Positions 1-10,521 of a DNA stretch of 64,000 bases are shown here, one piece after another. Position numbers and translations under genes: made by a program. Source of the stretch: Cavenderia fasciculata (taxonomy: Eukaryota > Evosea > Eumycetozoa > Acytosteliales > Cavenderiaceae); the NCBI RefSeq assembly GCF_000203815.1, contig NW_004457734.1, forward strand, positions 131,233 to 195,232. Direction: 5' to 3'. Every line of letters starts with the position of its first letter. Positions within the stretch are counted from its first letter, which is position 1. A model generated the notes under the pieces. That model had not been told where the DNA came from. It saw only the letters and a list, made by a program, of their open reading frames with translations, and did not search any database.

Positions 1-3000
1 ACCGATGATTCACCCACCTATGATACATTGTTTGCCGTACCAATGCTCTACAAAAACTCTGTTGCCACTCAGATGTATTGTAGTGATTTGGGACTACCAA
101 CTCGTAACACTCAGATACCTCATCCAATTTATCCGGCTGGTAAAATTTCCAATACAAGTGTTTTGTATTTAGATAGTTTCGAGGTAGTTCCATTCTCTTT
201 CAACTCTATGTTGCTTCGATTCAGAGTCGTATCATCCAATCAATTTATGCAAATATCTATTGGGCGTCAAAAGGATGTATTGGTCACTTACAAGGATAGA
301 ATGAATGGTACCATCTACGATGGATCCTATGAAGTTGAAATAACCTTTGGTTACCTCGACTATAAGGGAAGAAGTAACTATAGTTCCTATTTCCCATTCA
401 CCATCTATGATGTATTGTCCAATTCATTTGACTATCATCAAGGCGATCCAACTCAAAAGAATTCAATCTATATTCCACTAGAAGATACAAATAATATCTT
501 TAGTTTGAATTCCTTTTCAAACTTTGGTTTTGCCACACCTACCATCAATCTTGATACCTTTGTAGGAAGTTCAACCAATTCAATTGGAAATAGATTAACA
601 TTTATTCTAAATCCAAAAAATGGTTCCCAAATTCATAAATCATTTGTTCCAACATTACAATTTAATCATGGTCATGGAAACATACAACAATTCCAAGGTT
701 CATTTGATCCAGTCCTATCAAAAGCTACCATTGACTTTTCAGTACCAAGATATCTAGCTCCAGGTGTACTCTCCTATTCTCTTTTCCTTCCATATGAATT
801 CACATTTGAAACTTTAAATAGTATATTACCAAATGCTAAACTTTTAATAATTAATACTATTACAAGTATGTAAAAAAAAACAAAAAAAGAAAAAGAAAAA
901 AAAAAAAAGAAAATATATATTTATTTTTAATTTATTTTATAGAAATTGATCAATTACCACCATATATTAGTAGAGTATCAAGAATTATGGATGAAACACT
1001 TACATCATATACAACTCTTAGTTGGAATTTTACCATTATTGATGAGTATAATGGTTTTGATGTAGGACAAGTAATAGTACAAGGTGAAATGGATTATAAA
1101 CCATTTATATTTGAATTATCTAGTGACACTTTGGTAAAAGGTGATCGTTACAATGGTACTCATCAAATTATAATTAGTATTCCCAAACCTTGTTTCCCTG
1201 GAAGTTATTCAATCATCGACATGGAACTCATCGATAGAGGAGGCTATGTTTCTAGAATGAATTCACCTCCTACCACATACGAGACAAATGATCAAAGAAA
1301 GGGTTATTATCTTGACCCATTCTATGGTTTTATTGATCTGCGTTTGGAGAATCTCACCACAAGTGATATCTTTTGTAGACAGTTCCTTGATCGTGTTGCT
1401 CCAACATTGATATCACTGTCTATAGTCGGACCACCAACCATTGATACAGGTAGCTCTGCCAGATCATTCTCTGTCAATTTACAAGTAGTCGATACTGTAA
1501 TGGGAAGTGGTATATCTCTTAGAAACCTCCCAATCCTCTACGTTACCACACCTCTCTATGGTTTGGATACTATAGGTTATGAAGCACAACTTTTATCCTA
1601 TAACTCTGTAACCACTATTGCCAACTATACTGTACCAATCACTCTACCATATGGTTATGGTGCAGTAGACTCTATGATACATCTATCAGTTTATGGTCTC
1701 GTAGATCAGTTGTTCAATTATCGTGGATACCCATCAACTCTTTTACCTACAAGTACTGTCAAAGTTACCCGTTCAATCATACCCATCTTTGAAAATTACT
1801 ATTACACTCAGGGTGATAAAATTGTAGATATTACTATTAGAGGAAAGGCATTTGGAGATCCAAATAGTCTACCTGCCAATTGTACTATATCACATCACGA
1901 CTTTGCACTTAAATACTATACTGCCCCACTTGCTCAGGGCTACACCTTTTTAGTATTTACATATGATTTATCGATTGGTTCAATGTCTATTTCTTGTACA
2001 TTTGGCTCACAATCTTCCAATGCATTGGCTATCAGCTCACCCTATCCACCAAGCCCAACCAATGCTCCAACCATTGCACCAACCAATGCACCTGTCATTA
2101 CTTGTCTCAATGATTGTTCGAATCGTGGAACTTGCATCAGTTACAATATCTGTAATTGCACCAAACCATACAAGGGTTCCGATTGCTCTCAAATCGACTC
2201 TGGAGGAGGTCCACCACCAGTCGACAATAATCACCCCACCACCAACTATACTAGTATTGGGTCGGTGATTGAAATTGTTGCTATTGTCGAAAAGACTGTT
2301 TTCGGTGACACATTTGCCTACCATTCTCTCGAAGGTAATACTTCTTGGGCCTACTCTAATGCCACACTACCAACAGATGTCAACACAAAGTACATTTACT
2401 CTCATGCTATCAACAACTCTTTGTCTACATTGGTCAATGTAACCATCCAATGGTTTAATGAACCCACATCATTTGAGTTTGCCGGTCAAACCATTATCAT
2501 GGATCAATCGACTGCCAAGTATTCGATCTATCTTGACAAATATCCATTTGATCAAATGACCAACAGTCTTCAAGTTATTATGAGACTGACAGTCAATGGC
2601 CAACAAGATGATGGTTGTGCATCTATCCAAACAGACAATGGACAAAGTACAGACAATATAAAATGGATATCACTTCGTGTAAATGATAAGATTCTCTACA
2701 CCAACTTTGCAACATTGGCAGAGGTTGACAATCGTAATATCTCTAGTATTCGTAGTTCCCTATTGACCGATAACCTTGAACCTCCCACCAATGACCAAGC
2801 CAGTACCATGGTTGCCATCAACGTTCCACAATTTAGTCAATACATCATTCTAGACCCAGATATATCTTTCTTGATTGATCCAGATGGAGGCAAAGGAGAA
2901 GGATCATTATCTAAATGTTCGCCATCAAAAGATGAAGGATTATCTACCGTTAAAATCATTGGTATTGCTGTTGGTGCAGGTGTATTTGGTCTTTCAATGG

Positions 3001-3179
3001 CTGCTGCAGTTTCATATGTTTTAATCAAGGTAAATAGATACAGATAAAGATTATGTCTCATAATAGATCAAAATTAACTAACATATCTATATATATTATT
3101 TTAGAAATACAAACTTTTAAAAGAAAAGAAAAACATGGATTATAAATTAAAAAATGTAAATCATAATTATGATGATTAA
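1..3179 (+). CDS. EGF/ComC-like single-pass membrane protein (5' end outside window)
   Basis: The reading frame is open from base 1, so the start lies upstream. Three exons join in frame: 1-865, 943-3029 and 3105-3179. The last short exon replaces a read-through stop with a 25-residue basic cytoplasmic tail ending in DD. Near 2100-2190 is an EGF-like module (CLNDCSNRGTC...CNCTKPYKGSDC), preceded by a Pro/Thr/Ala-rich hinge. After it comes a beta-rich region like the ComC-type C-terminal region of dictyostelid EGF proteins, then a hydrophobic transmembrane segment (about 2953-3025). Many N-glycosylation sequons (NxS/T) fit an extracellular domain. Dictyostelid relatives act in cell-cell signalling or adhesion; the role here is inferred from architecture only. 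It resembles the genes at 10522-14689 and 43342-46801 in C-terminal layout. Confidence 0.82.
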
Positions 3180-3682
3180 CAGAACAGAGTTGTACATCTC
3201 ACATATGTTTATTTAACACTTTATTTATTATTATTATTATTATTATTATGTTAATAAAATTACTTGCCATTGTAATAATAACTAGCATTCTTATAATCAC
3301 CCACCCACCACCATTTTCACACAATTGAAAAAACAGTGGTTGATCTAAAAAATAAAACAAGTACCTACACGGTTACACACGACAGTATCTATCGTATCTA
3401 CTTTCTCATAACCAACAAATAATATGATGATGGTGATTGTGCTGACATGTGAGAGGTTTTTAAAAGAAAACTAAAAAGTTTTTATTAAATGAAATCGGGG
3501 GGGATCGACCAAAATGGGTTTTTTTTAAAGAAATGAATTTTTTTGATTGTTGTTAACTGCTGACCCAACTCAAAACTAATCTTCTTCTTCATTATTATTT
3601 TATTGTATTCTTAAGTGTCACAACTTAACTTTTTTTTTGTATTTTATTTATTTAATATTGTAATATCACTTCTCACATAATA
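3180..3682. other. Intergenic region, 503 bp
   Basis: AT-rich DNA between the EGF/ComC-like gene and alpha-actinin. It has a TTA repeat near 3225-3250, a G-run near 3497, and a T-rich stretch just before the alpha-actinin start, as expected of a dictyostelid promoter. I see no gene or structured element. Confidence 0.5.
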
Positions 3683-6459
3683 ATGGCAACTAGCGACAAA
3701 CAACTCTTAGACAAGGCTTGGGAAAAGACCCAAAAGAAGGTATGTGACCCTAATACAAAAAAAAAAAAAACAAAAACAACACTTTATATCTAAAGTTGAA
3801 ATATTAATATATCTTTAAATCTATACTTTTCCTTTTATTCAATTCATTCATTCATTTAGACCTTCACTGCATGGGTTAATTCACATTTAAAAAAGGTTGG
3901 ATCAACCATTGAAAGTATTGAAGAAGATCTTGCTGATGGTATCAAGTTGGCTCAATTGTTGGAGATTATCTCCAATGATCCAGTATTCAAGGTCAACAAG
4001 ACTCCAAAGCTTAGAATTCACTACATTCAAAACATTGGTCTCTGTTTAAAGCACATTGAAGCTCATCAAGTTAAACTTGCTGGTATTGGTGCTGAAGAAT
4101 TGGTTGACAAAAACTTAAAGATGACTTTGGGTATGATTTGGTAAGTCAAAGAAAAAGAAAAAAAAGAAAAAAGAGGATGATAGTTATTCTAATATTTCTA
4201 TTTCTCTCTCTTTTTTTTTTTACTCTATTTAGGACAATTATTTTACGTTTTGCCATTCAAGACATTTCAATTGAAGAACTTTCAGCCAAGGAAGCTCTTT
4301 TACTTTGGTGTCAAAGAAAGACCGAAGGATACAATGGAGTCAAGATTTCCAACTTCCATACTTCATGGGTTGATGGTCTCGGTTTCTGTGCCTTGATTCA
4401 CAAGCATCGTCCAGATCTCCTCAACTTTGACTCGCTCTCAAAGGAAGACAAGGCCGGTAACCTCCAATTGGCCTTTGACATTGCCGAAAGAGAATTTGAC
4501 ATTCCAAAGATGCTCGATGCCTCTGATTTGCTCGATGTCTCTCGTCCAGATGAAAGATCTGTCATGACCTATGTTGCTCAATACTACCATTACTTCTCTG
4601 CCTCGCGCAAGGCTGAAGCTGCTGGCAAGCAAGTCGGTAAGATCTTGGACTTGATCATGTCACTCGAACAAATGAAGTCAGACTACCTCCACCGTGCTCA
4701 AGAGCTCGTCGACTGGATCAACCAATCCGTTCAAAAGCTTGAATCACGTGAATTTGGAGACTCTGTCGAATCGGTCCAACAATTCATCCAAGAGTACAAC
4801 AACTACAAGAATAGCCAAAAGCCACCAAAGGCCCAAGACCTCCTCGAACTCGAAACCATCTTTAACGGTCTCCAAACCAGACTCAAGCTCAACAAGCGTG
4901 ATCCATTCAGTCCACCACAAGGTCTCCATCCAAACGACATTGATCAATTGTGGGCTGCCCTCGAAAAGGCCGAACAAGACCACTCTGAGGCTTTGAGACG
5001 GGAACTCAAGCGTCAAAAGCAAATCTCCTTCCTCTTGATCAAGTACAACCGTATCTTGAAAAAGTTGGATGCCTGGGTCTCGTCCAAGCAAGCATACCTC
5101 TCGGCCAACGAACTCGGTGACTCTATCACCGCCATCCAAGCCAAGCTCAAGAATCTCGAAGCCTTTGAAGGTGAATCGCAATCACTCCAAGCCCAATCTT
5201 CGGCCGATCTCGACTCTATCCAAAACCAACTCGAATCACTCGAGTACCGTGGTGTCCCATCGCTCGTCGAACGTCGTACCCAACTCTTCCAAGGTCCATG
5301 GGAACAAGTAAAGACCACCGCCGAACAATACAAGGCCACCCTCCTCGAGGAATTGTCCAAGCTCCAAAAGATCGAAGACATGTTGGTCGACTTTGCCAAG
5401 CGTGCCGCCCAACTCAACATTTGGATCGAGTCTGCCGAAGATCTCGTCTCTGACCCAATCCTCGCCGACTCTGTCCAAGTTGTCAACGAAATCCAAGGCA
5501 AGTTTGACTCTTTCCTCCAAGACCAATCCCAACAATACGCCGAACTCGAAGCCCTTGCCACCCTCACCGAAGAACTCAGAAACTTGGGTCGTGCTGAAAA
5601 CTCATACTCTGTCATCTCTTATGAAGACATTTCCAACAAGTGGAACACCCTCCTTGCTGCCATCGAAGAACGCAAGACTGCCCTCCAACAAGAACTCGAA
5701 GCTCAAACCGAGAATGACTCTCTCTGCCAACAATACGCCCAAGCTGCCACCAAGGTCAACGACTATTGTCAACAACAAACTCAAGTCCTCTCTCAAAACA
5801 ACTCTCAAGACCCAAGCGAGCAATTGGCTGTCGTCCAAGGTGTTTTGGAGTCTGCCCAACAACACAACACCATCCTCCAAGACGCCAAGACCGTCTCTCA
5901 AAAGATGGACGATCTCCAAATCACCGACAACAAGTACACCTCACTCACCATCGAATCTGTCAAGATGCGTTGGGAAAAGTTTATTGCTTTGGCCAAAAAG
6001 TCACAACAAGTCATCGAAGGTGAAATCCTCTCCAAGCAACACACTGGTGTCTCTGCCGAAGATTTGGCTGAATTCAAGACTTGTTTCTCTGTCTTTGACA
6101 AGGATAACGACAACGCTTTGAACAAGTTAGAGTTTGGCTCTGCCTTGAGAGCTTTGGGTGAAGAATTGTCCGAAGAACAACTCGCTGCCGTCATTGCCAA
6201 GATTGACTCTGACAATAATGGTCTCGTCTCGTTTGAGGAATTCGTTGATTACCTCACCTCTACTCGTAAGGGTGCCGACACTGTCGACAGCACTCGTGAT
6301 GCCTTCAAGACCATGGCCGAAGGTAATGGCTTTATCACTGAGGCTCAAATCCGTTCTGCCATCACTGACCAAAAGCAAGTCGAATACCTCCTCGCCAACA
6401 TTCCACAAACTGACAAGGGTTACGATTACAACCAATTCGTTGCTACTTTATATAATTAA
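3683..6459 (+). CDS. abpA: Alpha-actinin A, calcium-regulated F-actin crosslinker
   Basis: Exons 3683-3739, 3860-4140 and 4233-6459 join in frame to 854 residues, close to the 861-residue D. discoideum alpha-actinin. The protein starts MATSDKQLLDKAWEKTQKK. Two calponin-homology domains form the actin-binding region (about residues 20-245, with motifs LADGIKLAQLLEII and DGLGFCALIHKHRPDLL). A long coiled-coil spectrin-repeat rod follows (about 250-700). Two EF-hands lie near the C-terminus, with loops DKDNDNALNKLE (about 735-746) and DSDNNGLVSFEE (about 771-782), both with complete calcium ligands. The family forms antiparallel dimers that crosslink actin in the cortex and are released by calcium. 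Codon use is strongly C-ending (CTC, ACC, GCC), unlike the flanking genes, which suggests high expression. An AATAAA-like signal lies near 6530. Confidence 0.97.
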
Positions 6460-6679
6460 ACAAAAAAAAAAAAAGATAAGATAAATTAAAATCATCAAAT
6501 CAACCAAACAAACAAATTATTGTATAGAATTAATAAAATATTAATATTAAATCAAAATTACCTTAAAAAAGACTTTAAGATAGAAAGATAGAAAGAGAGG
6601 AGAGAGTCCAAGTTTTTGGATGACATGTACAGGGGTAATTAATAAGTTGAAATAGATTTTATTTATTCAAGAATCTTTA

Positions 6680-7268
6680 TTAATTCAAAATACATTGCTT
6701 ACAACACCCTCCAATCGATGGATATGAGAGTTTGTATGGAAGGGTACATTTGGTAACGATTGGACAAACAGTAGTCTTGGGACATGGCAAACAAAAAGTA
6801 CAACAGCTGTTTACTTTTTTGCCTGCTAAGAATCCTCCTGGACACTTGAATGGTGACTTTAATTCACATCCATAATCTAAACCAGATTGACATTGACGAC
6901 ATGATGGGCAGCATTCTTTGCCAGGGATATTTACTAGTATTATTAAAAGATTGAAAGAAAAGATTCAAAATAAATATACTATTTATTTTGATTCTAATTA
7001 TGGATCCTATAGGTCTCCATTTTGACTTACACAATCCAAAGTTGGTTGGACAAGTTGGCACTGATGGACATTCAATTTCAGTACAGTTTCTACAGCTGTT
7101 GCAACATTGGTCTGGGGTAGAGTAAATTCCTTGATCTAGATTACAAGTTAGATTACCACATGTTACATTGGCACAATCTAATTCTTCTTCATGTCCATAG
7201 ACGGCATTGTTGAAATGAGAAAATGAAAAGATTACAATGATTGATAGTAGAATAATAATTGATTTCAT
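6680..7268 (-). CDS. Small secreted Cys-rich protein, copy 1
   Basis: Exons 7268-7031 and 6933-6680 (minus strand) join in phase 1 to 163 residues. The N-terminus MKSIIILLSIIVIFSFSHF is a signal peptide. The mature part carries repeated CCxxCxxC modules about 35-40 residues apart (DQCCNSCRNC, KECCPSCRQC, NSCCTFCLPC, GGCCKQC), each preceded by a CP or Cys-rich spacer. I do not recognise a named family; the spacing recalls VWC/chordin-type Cys repeats. Two more copies follow at 7560-8224 and 9050-9692. First exons of copies 1 and 2 are the same length (238 nt), but this copy lacks the intron before the last CCxxC module. It is the most diverged copy. A role in matrix, spore coat or defence is only a guess. 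Confidence 0.8.
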
Positions 7269-7559
7269 TTTAATGAATGATGGGGTAATATATAATTATA
7301 ATTATAATGAATGTAATTCAATGGTTCCAAAGCGTCAATTTATATATTCTTTTAATAATTCAGAATTAAAAAACATCGGTCAATTGATGTACATCGAGGA
7401 GGGGTTTTGATGATGATTTCAGGGAATATAAACCATTCATTGTAGTGTGGTGGGTGGTGTTGGATCGAGTTTAAATTTAGAGAGATTTATTGAAACAAAC
7501 ATTGGTTGTTTGTTTATAGAAGGGGTTTTATTTCTCCTTCATCTACCACAGATCTTCTC

Positions 7560-8224
7560 TTAGTTTTTTTGGATAGGAACACAGGTTTGACAACATTTAT
7601 TGGTTACGTGACCCATCTCATATCCTATTATAATATAACGTTTAATTGAATTTGATTAGATTAGTATTCTTTAAATTTAAATAAATACTTTTTAGCTTGT
7701 TCGACTTTTCATATGTAATTTAATTATTTACCTTCTTTGCATTTCATCAATGGGCATTCTTCTTTAGGGCACTCTATACAGCTAATACAACAATCATTTG
7801 TCTTTCTACCTGGAGTTTGGCCAACTGGACATACGATGGCAATTCTTGGACAGGGATTCAACTTTTTTTGATTACATGGAACACAATCAGGGCAGCACTT
7901 TCCTTCTGGACGACCTATATATAGTTGAAATAAATAAATAAATAAGAAAGTCATATTTTAAGAGTCGACATTTATATATAACATACCCCAGAATTGATCA
8001 GCTGGACAATGTTTAACGTACAATGGACACATAGTTTCAGAACAATTTCTACAGCTGTTGCAACATTCTCCAGGTTTTACGTAGGTTTCATGGTTAGCTG
8101 GACAGATAACTTGAGCACATCTTACAGTACTACAATCAATATTTGTTTCATCACCATTTCCTTTTACCAAATATAAGCAACAGAGAAGTGCTACCAATGT
8201 GACTAAAAATGTTGACATTTTCAT
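7560..8224 (-). CDS. Small secreted Cys-rich protein, copy 2
   Basis: Exons 8224-7987, 7914-7732 and 7624-7560 (minus strand), all joined in phase 1, give 161 residues. The start MKMSTFLVTLVALLCCLYLVKG is a signal peptide. Four CCxxC modules follow (GECCNSCRNC, GKCCPDCVPC, NDCCISCIEC, NKCCQTC). The two introns fall before modules 2 and 4, so exons track repeat units. Copy 3 at 9050-9692 is nearly identical in exon 1 and has a second exon of the same length (183 nt). The function is not recognised; secretion is well supported and the disulfide-rich fold is inferred from Cys spacing. Confidence 0.82.
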
Positions 8225-9049
8225 TTTGTTGTTGACAATTAATTATTAAATGAATATATATTGTTGTATTGTATTTTGTTTACCTATTTATAATTTTTGG
8301 TTCAATTTTGATTGAATGATTATTATTACTATTATTTATTTATTCAAACTTTTTTAAACCATCAGTATGCATCTGAGATCACAATCTTTTATATTAAAAT
8401 ATACACATACTTTGTGATAGTTTGTGTGGTTATGACATTAACACTTGCGGACATGATTCGTCCATTTACCTACCTTCTTACTTTTGAAATTTCAATGGAG
8501 GGTGTGAAGTTGTATTAATGGGTGTCTGAAATAAATAATTTGTTTTACACATAAAAAACAAAGGTATATTAAATTTTATTATATTTCTGGGGTGATCTTT
8601 CTCTTTTATCTATACCCTCGTCTTTAAAATACAACCACCATCAATATTTACCAACAACTAGGGTACTAGATTAGAGTATGATTTTGTATAAATCGCTATC
8701 TATTTGATGCTATTAAAAATAATAAATGGAATTTGGTTTTAGTAAATTAAATATCCAACCCCCCCAATTCTTACATTACAACAAACGAACAGACAAAAAA
8801 ACCTTGTCGTTTGGATAGGCAGAAAAGACGAATGAGCTCAAAACCAGAGAAAGAACCCTTGAAGATGAAGTGCTCATTCTTTTTTTTTTTTGATCATTGG
8901 CAAAGAGCATTTTTATTGTCTATGGAAGTCATTGTAGTGTAGTGTGGATCGAGAGTAATTTTTAATATATATAGAGAGAAATTTATTAAAACAAACAATT
9001 GGTTTGTTTATAGATGGATGGGGTTTAATTTAAATTGACAATCCATTCT
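8225..9049. other. Intergenic region with promoter of copy 2
   Basis: 825 bp between copies 2 and 3. The part to about 8730 is the duplicated upstream region of copy 2. The rest (8731-8929) holds a G/C-richer stretch and a poly-T run and has no gene that I can see. Confidence 0.5.
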
Positions 9050-9692
9050 TTAGTTCTTTTTGACACAGGTTGGACAGCATTTGTTGGTAACGTGACCCAT
9101 CTCATATCCTAATATATTGTTAATTGAATTTGATTAGATTAGTATTCTTTAATAAATGAATATAAATATTTAATTATTTACCTTCTTTGCATTTCATCAA
9201 TGGACATTCTTGTTTGGGACATTCTACACAACTAGTACAACACTCATTTGTCTTTCTACCTGGAGTTTGACCGACTGGACATACGATGGCAATTCTTGAA
9301 CAGGAATTAAACTTTTTTTGATTGCATGGAATACAATCTGGGCAGCACTTACCCTGAGGACGACCTAAATAGTGGAAATAAATTGGTAAATGATAAAAGT
9401 AATTAATAAATATAGGTTTAAATGTGTTGAACATTTATATCTTTTACATACCCCAGAATTGACCATCTGGACAATGCTTAATGGCTAGTGTACAGAAGGT
9501 TTCAGAACAATTTCTACAGCTGTTGCAACATTGACCAGGTTTTACGTAGGTTTCATGGTTATCTGGACAGATAACTTGAGCACATCTTACAGTACTACAA
9601 TCAATATTTGTTTCATCACCATTTCCTTTTACCAAATAGAAGCAACAGAGTAGTGCTACCAATGTGACTAAAAATGATGTTGACAATTTCAT
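9050..9692 (-). CDS. Small secreted Cys-rich protein, copy 3
   Basis: Exons 9692-9452, 9364-9182 and 9108-9050 (minus strand), phase 1 joins, give 160 residues. The ATG at 9692 (MKLSTSFLVTLVALLCC) is preferred because the frame upstream of it opens only with a TTG. Signal peptide, four CCxxC modules and intron positions match copy 2. Differences lie mostly between exons 1 and 2 (QCCNSCRNCSETFCTLAIKHC) and at the C-terminus, where it ends CCPTCVKKN instead of CCQTCVPIQKN. Non-coding flanks are also shared with copy 2, so the duplication carried the promoter. Confidence 0.82.
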
Positions 9693-10521
9693 TTTGTTCA
9701 AGGGAGAAGAATATAAATATGGAGGGAGAAAAAAATAACTATAATAAAATTTATTGTTTACACAATCGACTATTTATAATTTTTGGTTCTACTCAATTTA
9801 TTTATTACCATTATTTATTTATTCAAATTTTTTTAAACCATCCGTATGAATGCATCTGAGATCAATCTTTTATATTAAAATAAACACATTCTTTTTGTGG
9901 TTATGACATTAACACTTACGGACGTGATACATCCATTTACCTACCTTCTTACTATTGAAATTTCAATGGATGGGTTGGTTGGTTGGGTGGCGAGGAAGGA
10001 GGGTGAAGTTGGTTGTAGATCTATGGTGGTGGTCTGAAACACATAATTTGTTTCACACATAAAAACAACGTATATTATATTTGGGGGGTTATCTTTCTCT
10101 TTTAATTTTATCTATATTCGCTCGTCTTTAAAATACAACTACCATCAATATTCACCAACAACTAGGTACTAGGAGAGTATGATTTCGTATCACTCTCTTT
10201 GATACTATTATAAATATTTAATCTATATTAGGTATTTAGTTTGTTAAATATCTAACCCCATCCAATACTATATGTACAAGTCGGCGAAATTTGCCATGAC
10301 ATATGGAATAATAATTTTCATACAATACAAACAAAAAAATCATGTCTTTTCTGAATAGGCTCACCCTTCACTTTGGAAGATATTTTTAGATTTGTTTTGG
10401 ATTGAGCCCTTCATCGACAAAAATGGCTCGTTTTTTTTTTGAAGTTATTTTTTACACAAATCGTTACAACCTTTTCTTCAAGACATTCATCACCTTTTAT
10501 CATTAAAATAATCAAAAAGAG
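9693..10521. other. Divergent promoter region between copy 3 and the lectin receptor
   Basis: 829 bp. The part to about 10230 is the duplicated upstream region of copy 3. From 10231 to 10521 lies the probable promoter of the lectin receptor gene, ending in an A-rich leader just before its ATG. No other gene is seen. Confidence 0.5.

Larger units (their letters stand above)
7437..10230. repeat. Tandem segmental duplication, two units of about 1.3 kb
   Basis: Unit 1 (about 7437-8730) and unit 2 (about 8930-10230) share order and sequence at an offset of about 1.5 kb. Shared landmarks are: CATTGTAGTGT plus GATCGAG (7440 and 8933); the paralogous genes; the upstream block ATTTATTTATTCAAA...TTTTTTAAACCATC (about 8335 and 9815); GCATCTGAGATCA (about 8369 and 9851); and CGTCTTTAAAATACAAC (about 8619 and 10123). 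The spacer 8731-8929 is unit-specific. Similarity in non-coding DNA suggests a fairly recent event. Limits were judged by eye. Confidence 0.75.

Noticed and set aside
2037-2324. Minus-strand open frame opposite the EGF module of the first gene
   Set aside because: Arises from Pro/Thr/Ala-rich codons on the sense strand; no independent support.
5013-5615. Minus-strand open frame of 200 codons inside alpha-actinin
   Set aside because: Shadow of the strongly codon-biased sense frame; no domain, leader or splice context.
8312-8518. Small plus-strand open frame between Cys-rich copies
   Set aside because: It lies in the duplicated promoter region and the matching frame is not kept in the second unit, so selection for coding is unlikely.
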